NCBI GenBank assembly: GCA_947631325.1
Contig: CANRKX010000005.1
Coordinates: forward strand, 1-52,983
Direction: 5' to 3'
Length of the DNA: 52,983 nt
DNA from: an uncultured Clostridia bacterium
GTDB taxonomy: Bacteria; Bacillota; Clostridia; Christensenellales; Borkfalkiaceae
Shown: positions 32,854 to 41,515 of the stretch, piece after piece
How the letters are laid out: every line of letters begins with the position of its first letter
Position numbering within the stretch: position 1 is the stretch's first letter
Translations under genes and position numbers: made by a program
The notes under the pieces: model-generated
What the model saw: the letters and a program-made list of their open reading frames with translations, nothing else
Databases searched by the model: none
Told to the model about the DNA's origin: nothing

Positions 32854-33800
32854 GTTTCCCTCCTCATAAAATCAGGGTAGTTTTGTAAAAATTCCTTAAA
32901 TATCTCACGCTTTTTGCGATATTGCCTAAACTTTTTTATGCGCAACATAAGTATACATAAGACCATAAATCTAAGATATGATTGTTTGCGGCGCTTTAAA
33001 AAATTGATTGCTACATTCTCCCCATAACATTTTTTCATATAAATAGCCAAACCTATGCTACTTAAACGAAATCTTCTCTCGCTGAATGAATTTTGCCTTG
33101 AAAAACTTGCCCCCTCAAGATGATAAATATGTGCGTAGGGAACGCAGAAAACTTTAAACGAAGTTTTCTGCTTCATGCGGAAAGTAAACTCACACTCTTC
33201 TGCATACATAAAGATATCTTCATCAAACGCGCCGATCAAATCAATCACATCGCGGCGTATCATCATATCTGCGCCCGTAACATACCCCACTTCCAATGGT
33301 TTATCTGTGTAATTGTATTCTGAGGACAATTGTTTTTTGAACAGCTTTCGGAATACTTTAACGCAGACACTCATATCTTTTTTATCGGTCTTAGGTGAAG
33401 GCAAATCGCGACGGAATGAATGAGCGGGATTGCCGTTAAAATCAAGTATATTACCTCCGCAAATGCCGCAATCCGGCGTTTTCTCCATAAAATCATATAA
33501 ATCTTTTATGAAATTATCCTTTAATAAGATATCCGTATTGAGCCAAAGCACATATTTGCCAAGCGATTTTTTAAGTGCAAGATTGAAGGCTTTTGAAGTG
33601 CCCAAATTCGCACCAGCCTGAATGTAGACTATCCTATCTCCATAGAGTTTATGCAATGACTCACCCGAACCGTCAGGACTGAGATTATCGACGAGGATAA
33701 TTTCATAAGAAATGTCATTGGGTTCCTTGAAAATACTTTCGAGCGCATTTTTTGTAAGCTCAAAAGTATTATAATTGATCATTATAACAGAAACGTCCAT
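32850..33800 (-). CDS. Family 2 glycosyltransferase, probable rhamnosyltransferase
   Basis: GT-A glycosyltransferase of 316 residues. Chosen start MDVSVIMINYNTFELTKNAL lies four bases after the rmlA stop; a longer frame would overlap rmlA by 29 bases. Motifs: ILVDNLSPDGSGESL near 35, YVLWLNTDILLKDNF near 85 (TD as the metal-binding position), VTGADMMIRRDVID near 170 and FMYAEECEFTFRMKQK near 195, a pattern common in rhamnosyltransferases of the GT2 group. Placement among rmlA-rmlC supports rhamnose as donor (inference). AT-rich. Confidence 0.87.
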   Translation of the reverse strand: MDVSVIMINYNTFELTKNALESIFKEPNDISYEIILVDNLSPDGSGESLHKLYGDRIVYIQAGANLGTSKAFNLALKKSLGKYVLWLNTDILLKDNFIKDLYDFMEKTPDCGICGGNILDFNGNPAHSFRRDLPSPKTDKKDMSVCVKVFRKLFKKQLSSEYNYTDKPLEVGYVTGADMMIRRDVIDLIGAFDEDIFMYAEECEFTFRMKQKTSFKVFCVPYAHIYHLEGASFSRQNSFSERRFRLSSIGLAIYMKKCYGENVAINFLKRRKQSYLRFMVLCILMLRIKKFRQYRKKREIFKEFLQNYPDFMRRET

Positions 33801-33804
33801 AATT

Positions 33805-34689
33805 TCAGTAAATTGTCCTTCCCTCCAGAACACGCATAAGATGCTGACCGTATGAATTTTTCTGCATAAGTTCAGCCTGTGCCTTTAATTCTTCCTTGGT
33901 AATCCAACCATAGCGATAGGCAATCTCTTCGGGTGCGGATATGGTTACGTCCTGCCTTTGCGACAGTACGCGAACAAACTCTGCTGCCTCGAACAGGCTG
34001 TCCATCGTGCCCGTATCGAGCCAGGCAAAGCCCCTGTCCAATAATTGTACGGTAAGATCGCCGGCTTCGAGATACATTCTGTTAAGATCTGTAATTTCGA
34101 GTTCGCCGCGCTTTGAAGGCTTAATCCTTTTGGCGAAATCGACAACACGGTTATCGTAAAAATACAGCCCCGTTATGCAATAATTGGATTTGGGCTTTTC
34201 GGGTTTTTCTTCCACTGAGATGACATTGCCGTCCTTATCGAATTCAACTATCCCGAAGCGTTGGGGGTCTTTGACTCCGTAACCGAATATCGTAGCTTTC
34301 CCATTAACCGCATTTGACGTTGCTTCTTTTAACATTCTCGAAAATCCGTGACCGTAAAAGATATTATCGCCCAAAACCATTGCGACATTGTCGTTGCCTA
34401 TGAACTTTTCACCTATAATAAACGCCTGCGCAAGCCCCTCAGGACGCTCCTGTACGGCATATGAAAGCCTTATCCCAAACTTTTTTCCGTCACCCAAAAG
34501 TTGTTCGAAACGCGGAGTATCCGCAGGAGTGGAAATAATGAGTATATCCTGAATCCCCGCGAGCATCAACGTGGAAAGAGGGTAATATATCATGGGTTTA
34601 TCATACACGGGCAACAGCTGTTTGCTTGTGACCGTGGTGAGCGGATAAAGCCTTGTGCCGCTTCCGCCCGCCAAAATAATGCCTTTCAT
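33805..34689 (-). CDS. rmlA: Glucose-1-phosphate thymidylyltransferase
   Basis: First step of dTDP-L-rhamnose synthesis. The 294 residues begin [20 protein letters not shown], then [36 protein letters not shown] near 107 and [12 protein letters not shown] near 160, the full RmlA signature. A 44-base gap separates it from the fusion gene upstream, and base composition changes here. Confidence 0.97.
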   Translation of the reverse strand: MKGIILAGGSGTRLYPLTTVTSKQLLPVYDKPMIYYPLSTLMLAGIQDILIISTPADTPRFEQLLGDGKKFGIRLSYAVQERPEGLAQAFIIGEKFIGNDNVAMVLGDNIFYGHGFSRMLKEATSNAVNGKATIFGYGVKDPQRFGIVEFDKDGNVISVEEKPEKPKSNYCITGLYFYDNRVVDFAKRIKPSKRGELEITDLNRMYLEAGDLTVQLLDRGFAWLDTGTMDSLFEAAEFVRVLSQRQDVTISAPEEIAYRYGWITKEELKAQAELMQKNSYGQHLMRVLEGRTIY

Positions 34690-34733
34690 TGAAATACTCC
34701 TCGCAATAATATTTGTCTTTTATTTTACACTTT

Positions 34734-36974
34734 TTAAATATTAATAGTCAGTACACTGCATTTGCCGCGGAGGGTGATGAGTTCCTTGCTGAGGGCAAAC
34801 CACGTGTCGCCGAAGCGCGCGGTGTATTTTTTTCTGCCGTCGCTTATCTCCGCCTCGCCGCTTAAGACGACTATCGCCTTGAAACTCGACTCGGTGACGG
34901 GCAGAAGGCACTCGCCGTCGATAAAGTAATTGGTAACGTTGAAGTACTTGCACTGACCTATCAACCTTCTGATAAAATCGGAGTTTATGATTGCCTCGTA
35001 CTGCGGGTTGGCGGTGGGCACGCTCTTTTTCATGTCCAACACGTCGAACGCCTTGTCGAGGTGAAGGTCCCTCGGCAGACCGTTCTTATCCAATCTGCCG
35101 TAGTCGTACAGTCTATATGTTATATTGGAGGACTGCTGAACCTCGCAGATAAGGCAGCCCGCGCCGATTGCGTGCACCGTGCCCGCTTCCAAAAAGTAGG
35201 ACTCGCCCTTATGGACGGGCACCTTATTCAAAACTTCCAAAATAGTGTTGTCGGCTATGCGGCGGCGGAGTTCCTCCTCGGTGACGTCGCGGTTGAAGCC
35301 CACATATATGCAGGCGTCGCCGTCGGCGTCCATTATATACCACATCTCGTTCTTGCCGTACTCGCCCTCCACCCTCAAGGCGTAATCGTCCGCGGGGTGA
35401 ACCTGTATGGAGAGATTGCGCTTGGCGTCGATGAACTTTATCATTAAGGGAAATCTGTCGTAAGTCTGGCTCTTCCAGCCCAACTTATCCTTGCCGACAA
35501 GGGATATATATTCGTTCAAGGTCTTGCCCTTGTACATGCCCGTGGCTATCTTGCACTCGCCGTCGGGATGGGCGGAGAGTTCCCAGCTCTCTGCGATTAT
35601 CTCCATCTTGCCGACGTTTTTGCCGAGCACGTCGCGTATCTTTGTGCCGCCCCAAAGATTATCCTTGAATACGGGGCGGAGTTTGACGAGTCCGTTGGGC
35701 TCCTCGTTTGAAGCCGCGTCCTCCGCGTTGCGCTCCTTTTCTATACATATCAATCCGAGGATATCCTTGCCGTTGTTCTCTATCTGATAGGTCTTATCTC
35801 CCCCTATCGTGAAGCTGCCGTTGAGGTCGACGTCCCTGTCCGTGAACTCCTCGGTGAGCTTTGCGCGCCCCGAGGACACGAAATAGCTCCTTATCGTCGT
35901 GGGCAGACCCGCCGCTTCCACCTTCATTCCGGGGTATATAACAAGTCTGCTTATCCTGCAGCCGCCCGACCGCGCGAGCAGTTCCTCGTTGCCCCAATCC
36001 TCATACTTTTTGGGCGGGGCGTAAAAGTATCTCGCCTTGTCGGAGCCGTGCTTGTCGGCGATGCTCTTTATGTCCGCCCCCAAGGGCTCGTTGGAGACGT
36101 AAATTGCGTCGCGCGTGTTGACGACGATGACGTTTTTCAACCCGTTGACGACGATGAGCTGGTCGTCGACCATGTTGACTATTTCAACTCCCTTGCCGTT
36201 GTTGCAGATGGCGTTGGAGTCGTCTGCCGAGTTGCTTTCGTAATATCTGTAAAATGAGGATATATCAGTTATCCTCGACCATTCGAAGGAAGCCTTGACG
36301 AGCACGCAATTCTCGGTCTTCATTATCTTTCCGAGGCTGACGGGCTTAATTTTCTTCGCCTGCTCCTTGGTTATCTCATAGTTCTCCAAATTGAGATTTT
36401 TGCATCTCTTTATGAATTCCTCGTCGAACGCCGATAAAAGAACGCCCGCCTTTGCCCCGAATATTCCGCAATCCCAATAGCTCGCCTTGCCCCGCTTTGA
36501 GCTGAACACGGGCTTTTTGCCCGCCATGGTGACAAAGTTATAGCCGCCGCTCTTATTGGTGGGCTTGGTGACGACGACGGCTATCTTGTCCTGCGCGACG
36601 GCCTCGCCTATATCGGATACCGTCTGCTTGTAGTCGCCGTCTATGATGCTGTCGGTGGATACTATTAAGAGCTCCTCCCCGGGCTGCGATTTGAGGGCAT
36701 AGGCTATGACGCCCGGCGCAGTCTTTAGGGGCACGTCCTCTAAAATAAAGGTGTATTTGAGACCCTGAAAGTCCTGCAACTGACCCTTGGCTATATTTTC
36801 GTATTTTTTATTGGTTATGACGACAAACTCGTCGCAAAAGGGCATATTGCGCAAAACCGCGTCCTGAAATATGGAACGGCCTTCGCGTATCTCCATAAAT
36901 TGTTTGGGATAATCCCTTCTCGAGAGAGGCCACAACCTCTCGCTGCTGCCGCCGGCAAGAACCAGACACTTCAT
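34734..36974 (-). CDS. Fusion: degenerate ManC/AlgA-like domains + type I mannose-6-phosphate isomerase
   Basis: A 746-residue protein. Residues 1-300 resemble a mannose-1-phosphate guanylyltransferase (MKCLVLAGGSSERLWPLSRR, DYPKQF), but the GxGxR loop has serine for glycine, the FxEKP sugar-binding motif reads FSSKRG, and the conserved GW-type site is changed, so catalysis looks lost. Residues about 320-420 look like the AlgA/ManC cupin with its metal histidines missing. Residues about 430-746 are a complete type I phosphomannose isomerase: KPVF-like LRPVFKDNLWGGTKIRD, then the zinc ligands in LSIQVHPADDYA, GKNEMWYIMDA and LEAGTVHAIGAG. The isomerase supplies mannose 6-phosphate; the N-terminal part may be regulatory or structural. 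An intact ManC is encoded two genes upstream. Confidence 0.88.
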   Translation of the reverse strand: MKCLVLAGGSSERLWPLSRRDYPKQFMEIREGRSIFQDAVLRNMPFCDEFVVITNKKYENIAKGQLQDFQGLKYTFILEDVPLKTAPGVIAYALKSQPGEELLIVSTDSIIDGDYKQTVSDIGEAVAQDKIAVVVTKPTNKSGGYNFVTMAGKKPVFSSKRGKASYWDCGIFGAKAGVLLSAFDEEFIKRCKNLNLENYEITKEQAKKIKPVSLGKIMKTENCVLVKASFEWSRITDISSFYRYYESNSADDSNAICNNGKGVEIVNMVDDQLIVVNGLKNVIVVNTRDAIYVSNEPLGADIKSIADKHGSDKARYFYAPPKKYEDWGNEELLARSGGCRISRLVIYPGMKVEAAGLPTTIRSYFVSSGRAKLTEEFTDRDVDLNGSFTIGGDKTYQIENNGKDILGLICIEKERNAEDAASNEEPNGLVKLRPVFKDNLWGGTKIRDVLGKNVGKMEIIAESWELSAHPDGECKIATGMYKGKTLNEYISLVGKDKLGWKSQTYDRFPLMIKFIDAKRNLSIQVHPADDYALRVEGEYGKNEMWYIMDADGDACIYVGFNRDVTEEELRRRIADNTILEVLNKVPVHKGESYFLEAGTVHAIGAGCLICEVQQSSNITYRLYDYGRLDKNGLPRDLHLDKAFDVLDMKKSVPTANPQYEAIINSDFIRRLIGQCKYFNVTNYFIDGECLLPVTESSFKAIVVLSGEAEISDGRKKYTARFGDTWFALSKELITLRGKCSVLTINI

Positions 36975-36978
36975 ACTC

Positions 36979-38745
36979 TCACTGCCTTTGTAAAATCTTC
37001 AGAAGATCTCCCTCTACCTCTTTCAAAGCCCTGTCCGCGCCCGCCGTGCTTTGGCTTCTGACGCCGAAATACAGCTTTATCTTGGGCTCGGTGCCAGACG
37101 GACGCACACAGCACCAGCCGCCCTCTTCGAGAGAGAAATATATGACGTTGCTCTTGGGAAGCCCCGTCTCCTTTACGCTTCCGTCCGCATACTCTATCGT
37201 CCCCGTAAGGTAGTCCCTCGTCTCCTCGACCTTAAATCCGCCGATGGACTTCGGGGGCTGCCTTCTGTAACCTTCGCAGAGCTCAGCTATCCTCTTCGCC
37301 CCGTCCGCGCCCTCGAATACGACGCTCTTTAAGGACTCCTTGAAGTAGCCGTATTTTTTATACATCCGCTGCATTTCATCCCAAAGGGTTAAGCCCTCGG
37401 AGCGGTAGTATGCCGCGGCTTCGCACAGCATGGCGACCGCCGCAACTCCGTCCTTGTCGCGCGCGTACGTTGCGGGGAGACAGCCGTAACTCTCCTCAAA
37501 ACCGAACTCGTACTCATATGCGCCCTTTGATATGTCGCACTTTCCGCCGTTTTCACTTTTCGACTTCTCGAAGAGCTTTATCTGTTCGCCGATATACTTG
37601 AAGCCCGTCAGGACCTCTTTCACGGTCAACCCGTACTCGGCGGCGACGCTATACGCCATCTTGGAGGAGACAATGGTCGTGACGAGCGCGCCGCAGCCCC
37701 TTTCGGGCAGAAGCCCCTTATCGCGCTTTTGCGAGAGCATATATTCGGCAATGAGAAGCCCGCTCATATTGCCCGTAAAGGGCATATATTCGCCGCTCTT
37801 CGAGTCCTTGACGTATACGCCGAGTCTGTCGGCGTCGGGGTCGGTGGCGACGATAAGATCGGCGCCCTTCTCCCTCGCGAGCTTCAAAGCAAGGGTGAAC
37901 GCCGCGGGGTCCTCGGGGTTGGGATATTTCAAGGTGGGGAAAGTTCCGTCGGGATTCTCCTGTTCGGGAACCACCCAGAGCTTTTTAAAGCCAAGCTCGC
38001 CCAAAATGCGCTTGACGGGCAAATTCCCCGTGCCGTTCAACGGGGTGTAGACGATGCCGATATCCCCCGCATATTGTCTTAAAATATCGCCGTTTAGAAC
38101 GAGTTTTTTAAGTTCCGAAAAGTAGGCGTCGTCCACCTCTTTTTCTATCGTCTGCAACAGCCCCCTCTTTTCAGCCTCGGCGCGGGTTATGCGCTTGACG
38201 GCAAAATAGTCGGGCACTTCGTTTACTTTGGATATGATGAGTTTGTCATAGGGAGGAACTATCTGACCGCCGTCCGACCAATACACCTTGTAGCCGTTGT
38301 ATTGGGGGGGATTGTGGCTCGCCGTGATGACGACGCCCGCGGTTGCCTTAAGATATCTCACCGCAAAGGAGAGCTCGGGCGTGGGGCGGAGACTCTCGAA
38401 AAGGTATGCCTTTATGCCGTTCGCCGCGAGTATAAGCGCGGTGTCGAGGGCGAACTCGGGCGACATTATCCTGCAATCGTATGCAATGGCGACGCTGCCC
38501 TTATCCGTCCTTGTATTTATGAAGTCCGCAAGCCCCTGCGTGGCTTTGCCGACCGTGTATACGTTCATTCTGTTGGTGCCCGCGCCTATCTTGCCGCGAA
38601 GCCCGCCCGTGCCGAAAGTGAGGTCTTTATAGAACCTGTCCTCAATCTCCTTTCGGTCGGTTATTGCGGAAAGCTCAGCCTTTGTAGCCCCGTCGAAGTT
38701 GTCGTCCGAGAGCCACCTTCGGTATTCCCTTACGAAGTCGTTCAT
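36979..38745 (-). CDS. Phosphoglucomutase/phosphomannomutase (alpha-D-phosphohexomutase)
   Basis: Moves phosphate between C1 and C6 of glucose (and possibly mannose), supplying glucose 1-phosphate for RmlA and RfbF and mannose 1-phosphate for ManC. The 588 residues place it in the large PGM2-like group. Motifs: FGTGGLRGKIG near 52, phosphoserine loop VVITASHNPPQYNGYKVYW near 138, metal loop ATDPDADRLGVYV near 300, sugar loop GFEESYGCLP near 410 and phosphate loop RPSGTEPKIKLYFG near 560. The start MNDFVREYRRWL overlaps the manC stop as ATGA with AGGA seven bases upstream. Confidence 0.94.
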   Translation of the reverse strand: MNDFVREYRRWLSDDNFDGATKAELSAITDRKEIEDRFYKDLTFGTGGLRGKIGAGTNRMNVYTVGKATQGLADFINTRTDKGSVAIAYDCRIMSPEFALDTALILAANGIKAYLFESLRPTPELSFAVRYLKATAGVVITASHNPPQYNGYKVYWSDGGQIVPPYDKLIISKVNEVPDYFAVKRITRAEAEKRGLLQTIEKEVDDAYFSELKKLVLNGDILRQYAGDIGIVYTPLNGTGNLPVKRILGELGFKKLWVVPEQENPDGTFPTLKYPNPEDPAAFTLALKLAREKGADLIVATDPDADRLGVYVKDSKSGEYMPFTGNMSGLLIAEYMLSQKRDKGLLPERGCGALVTTIVSSKMAYSVAAEYGLTVKEVLTGFKYIGEQIKLFEKSKSENGGKCDISKGAYEYEFGFEESYGCLPATYARDKDGVAAVAMLCEAAAYYRSEGLTLWDEMQRMYKKYGYFKESLKSVVFEGADGAKRIAELCEGYRRQPPKSIGGFKVEETRDYLTGTIEYADGSVKETGLPKSNVIYFSLEEGGWCCVRPSGTEPKIKLYFGVRSQSTAGADRALKEVEGDLLKILQRQ

Positions 38746-39815
38746 AGGTATTCCTCTTTTCCGCAAGTTCTGAGCCCCTCTGCAATCCTCTTGACTTCCT
38801 GCGCCCTGTCCTTGGGGCAGACGAGGACGGCGTCGGGCGTCTCCACAACAATCAAATTATCGACGCCGAGCACGGCGACGAGCCTGCCGCCCGAATATAT
38901 GACGGAATTCTTGCTGTCTGCGGCGTACACGTTGCCGACTTTGACGTTGCCGTCGCCGTCTTCGGGGTGTATTGCGCAGAGCACGTCCCAACTGCCCACG
39001 TCGTTCCAGCCGAAATCGCCGTAAACGGTGTATATTCCGTCCGTCCTCTCGAGTATTCCGTAGTCAATGGAGACAGAGCGGATATTGGGATATATCTCCT
39101 CTTTAATCTGCCTTTCGCGGGGCGTTCCGAACGCGGCGGCAATTCTTTCGAGGTCGGAATAGATATCGGGAAGAAGGGTCTTGAATTTTGAGAGTATCGT
39201 CGAGGCGCGCCAGACGAACATGCCGCTGTTCCAGAAGTAGCCGCCCTCTTTCAAATACTCCTCCGCCCGAGCGAGGTCGGGCTTTTCGACAAACCTTTCG
39301 ACGGGCTTTATTTCGCCCGCGCCGCCCGCCTTTATATAGCCGTAACCCGTGGCGGGGAAGGTGGGAGTGATGCCTATCGTTATGAGACCTTGCGTCTTTC
39401 TTGCGGCTTCAACCGCCCTTAAAAGAGTGCTTTTAAAGCCGTCGTTGTCGCGGATATACGCGTCCGACGGAGTGATAATCATTATGCCGTCGCCGTATTT
39501 TTTGAGTATTTCGAATGCGGCGTAACCTATACATGCCGCGGTGTTGCGCGCCGAAGGCTCGGATAAGATATGATCGCTATCCACCCTGCCCTTCATGACA
39601 TGCGCCATGTTCTCCGCCTGCGACGCGTTGGTGACGACAAACAGGTTGTCCTTGCCCGAAAGCGACAAAAGGCGGTCGGCGGCTTCGTTGACCATTATAT
39701 CTTTGCCGCTCAGATTGAGCAGCTGTTTGGGCGTATTCTTTCGCGACAGGGGCCAGAACCTTGTTCCGCCGCCCCCCGCCATTATCACTCCAAAAATTTT
39801 ATCGGTTTTCGCCAT
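38742..39815 (-). CDS. manC: Mannose-1-phosphate guanylyltransferase
   Basis: Makes GDP-mannose from mannose 1-phosphate and GTP. The 357 residues carry the intact signature GVIMAGGGGTRFWPLSRKN then TPKQLLNLSG, ITPSDAYI near 100, and VERFVEKPDLARAEEYLKEG near 170 followed by GYFWNSGMFVWRAS. There is no C-terminal isomerase cupin, so it is a single-function enzyme. Weak ribosome site (AGAGAT). Confidence 0.95.
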   Translation of the reverse strand: MAKTDKIFGVIMAGGGGTRFWPLSRKNTPKQLLNLSGKDIMVNEAADRLLSLSGKDNLFVVTNASQAENMAHVMKGRVDSDHILSEPSARNTAACIGYAAFEILKKYGDGIMIITPSDAYIRDNDGFKSTLLRAVEAARKTQGLITIGITPTFPATGYGYIKAGGAGEIKPVERFVEKPDLARAEEYLKEGGYFWNSGMFVWRASTILSKFKTLLPDIYSDLERIAAAFGTPRERQIKEEIYPNIRSVSIDYGILERTDGIYTVYGDFGWNDVGSWDVLCAIHPEDGDGNVKVGNVYAADSKNSVIYSGGRLVAVLGVDNLIVVETPDAVLVCPKDRAQEVKRIAEGLRTCGKEEYL

Positions 39816-39873
39816 ATTTTATCTCTATACGCATGGCGCACTTTGCGCACACGCCACCCGATACTCAAATTTA

Positions 39874-39957
39874 TTATCCGAAAAATCTGTCCTCGAGCAT
39901 GAGACAGAGCGCATGATACACGGGCAAATGCAGCTCCTGTATCATATATGTCTCAGT
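39874..39957 (-). pseudogene. C-terminal relic of a phosphoheptose isomerase (GmhA-like SIS domain)
   Basis: The 192-base gap between the priming transferase and manC contains, on the minus strand, about 27 in-frame codons ending in TAA that read MIQELHLPVYHALCLMLEDR. This aligns with the last helix of GmhA (E. coli ...[20 protein letters not shown]). Nothing upstream in that frame resembles the rest of the protein, so only the 3' end remains. Sedoheptulose-7-phosphate isomerase starts GDP- or ADP-heptose synthesis. Confidence 0.6.
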
Positions 39958-40007
39958 CCATAAAAAATTTTTAAAATTTACACCTCTTTTGCCGTCGGCA
40001 AAACCTG

Positions 40008-40763
40008 TTATTTGGCGCCCGAACCCTTGAATACACTGACGATGGTTTTGAAAAGAATTTTTATGTCTAACCAAACAGAACAATGTTCGACATAATATAG
40101 TTCCATCTCTTGACGTTCGCCGCTTTCATAGGTTGCGTTGTTTCTGGCATAAGCCTGCCAATATCCCGTAAGCCCCGGCTTTACAGACTTGATTGCCTCA
40201 CGTTCATTTTCGTTGTAGTACTTGTTAATTTCATCCTTCAAAAGCGGTCTCGGTCCGACCACCGACATGTTGCCGAGTATGCAGATATTGAATAAAATCT
40301 GCGGCAATTCGTCGAGCGAGGTTCTGCGAAGTTTTGCGCCGAAACACTTTCCGTTACTGCAGTCGCCCGGTTTTTTATAGCCGATGAGACGGGGGTCGTC
40401 GTCAAGCTTATATTCACTCTTGTACTCCTCGAGCTGCTCGGGGGTGAGCCATTTTTCAAGTTGGTCGGCATGCTTTCTCATGCTGCGGAACTTATAGACC
40501 TTGAGGTCCTTGCCCTTTTTGCCGACGCGGTGTTGTCTGTAAAAGGGCGAACCCGGACTCTTACAAAAAATCACAATGGCAATGATAATCATCGGCAAGA
40601 GCAACAAAAGGCTGACAATCAAAGAGGAGATAAAATCAAAGAGTCTTTTGACTATCAGATAGCAGACATATCTGAACCCGTGCTTTTTCCGAAAGGGCTT
40701 TTCTTCGGGTCTTTCATCTTTATCGGAGACTATTTCGTCGTTGTTTTCCAAAGCTTCATCCAT
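40008..40763 (-). CDS. Undecaprenyl-phosphate sugar-1-phosphate transferase (priming phosphoglycosyl transferase, monotopic)
   Basis: Starts glycan assembly by placing a sugar phosphate on undecaprenyl phosphate. The 251 residues have an acidic N-terminal stretch, one membrane segment (about 45-68, FISSLIVSLLLLLPMIIIAI) and the PF02397 catalytic domain: SPFYRQHRVGKKGKDLKVYK, then KFRSMRKHAD, RRTSLDELPQIL near 167, SVVGPRPLLKDEI near 185 and KPGLTGYWQAYARN near 210. The ATG has GGAG eight bases upstream; a GTG one codon earlier is an alternative. First gene of the glycan operon, with a promoter at 40854-40882. Confidence 0.94.
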   Translation of the reverse strand: MDEALENNDEIVSDKDERPEEKPFRKKHGFRYVCYLIVKRLFDFISSLIVSLLLLLPMIIIAIVIFCKSPGSPFYRQHRVGKKGKDLKVYKFRSMRKHADQLEKWLTPEQLEEYKSEYKLDDDPRLIGYKKPGDCSNGKCFGAKLRRTSLDELPQILFNICILGNMSVVGPRPLLKDEINKYYNENEREAIKSVKPGLTGYWQAYARNNATYESGERQEMELYYVEHCSVWLDIKILFKTIVSVFKGSGAK

Positions 40764-40853
40764 CACAAATACTCCGTTTGTCGTAAATAAAGTAAAAATT
40801 GCCGTGAAAGCGGGGCGGCGAAAAGACGCCGTCGGGCAAAATCACACACCTAA

Positions 40854-40882
40854 ATATTATCATAAAAACGCATATAAATCAA
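40854..40882 (-). promoter_or_regulatory. Predicted SigA promoter of the surface-glycan operon
   Basis: Minus strand TTGATT, 17 bases, TAATAT preceded by TGA. The leader of about 85 bases includes a small GACGGCG/CGCCGCC hairpin. The only good promoter seen upstream of the 20-kb locus. Confidence 0.65.
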
Positions 40883-40975
40883 GCGTCTTTTTGCATATTT
40901 TAATTTAATAAATCGACAGTATACATTAATATGTCTATTTAGTCGGCTCCCCCGCTCAAACAGTATGCGCAATTT

Positions 40976-40995
40976 AAAACTATAATTATAGTTTT
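40976..40995. repeat. 20-base AT-rich palindrome after yraN
   Basis: AAAACTATAATTATAGTTTT is a perfect palindrome 15 bases past the yraN stop; possibly a weak terminator. Confidence 0.7.
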
Positions 40996-41009
40996 GGGCT
41001 TTAATGACT

Positions 41010-41384
41010 TCAAAAGCCGCCGTCGGGATAAAAGGCGTTTTCGATGTGATTTATTTTGCCCTTGAAGACCTCGATTATGTCGAAGCGGATTATATCATCG
41101 TCGCCGTGCTTGCCCTCGTAAAGCCTTGCCGCGCGGAAATACAGCCTCTGTTTTTGGGGGGTGACAGCCTCTTCGGGCAGACCGAAATTGTCGTTCACCC
41201 TCGTCTTGACCTCGACGAAGGCGACGACTTCGCCGCGCCTTGCTATGATATCAATCTCGCAAAAGGGTGTGCGCACGTTGCGCCCCAAAATTTTATAGCC
41301 CTTTCTTTTGAGATATCGGGCGGCGGCTTTTTCGCCCTTTCTGCCCAATTTTTTATTGTGCATGCCGTCTTCGGGCAGTTGCAT
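41010..41384 (-). CDS. YraN/UPF0102 family nuclease-like protein
   Basis: Small protein (124 residues) with an endonuclease-like fold, function not settled. It shows LGRKGEKAAARYLKRKGYKI near 13, the PD-(D/E)xK-like FCEIDIIARRGEVVAFVEVK near 40 and QKQRLYFRAARLY near 77. The first ATG has a strong GGGAGG at good spacing, favouring the listed start over an internal ATG seven codons later. Single gene with its own promoter, divergent from the CDF gene. Confidence 0.93.
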   Translation of the reverse strand: MQLPEDGMHNKKLGRKGEKAAARYLKRKGYKILGRNVRTPFCEIDIIARRGEVVAFVEVKTRVNDNFGLPEEAVTPQKQRLYFRAARLYEGKHGDDDIIRFDIIEVFKGKINHIENAFYPDGGF

Positions 41385-41433
41385 ACCTATCCTCCCATAG
41401 GCGGGCGGGATTTCCCCCTTCCGTCCGAGTCAG

Positions 41434-41462
41434 ATTATAGCATAGACGGCGACAGATTGCAA
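41434..41462 (-). promoter_or_regulatory. Predicted SigA promoter of yraN
   Basis: Minus strand TTGCAA, 17 bases, TATAAT preceded by TGC (extended -10). Confidence 0.7.
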
Positions 41463-41480
41463 CCGCATTTTTCCCGAGGG

Positions 41481-41509
41481 TTGACTTTTAAAGCCGTCCG
41501 TCGTATAAT
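41481..41509 (+). promoter_or_regulatory. Predicted SigA promoter of the CDF transporter, leaderless
   Basis: TTGACT, 17 bases, TATAAT. Only GACTGT separates the -10 from the ATG at 41516, so the predicted transcription start falls on or next to the start codon. Confidence 0.75.
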
Positions 41510-41515
41510 GACTGT

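Noticed and set aside
39900-39955. Two-step inverted repeat (TGAGACA/TGTCTCA and TGATACA/TGTATCA) before manC
   Set aside because: It lies within the GmhA-like coding relic and has no T run, so it is better explained as leftover coding sequence.
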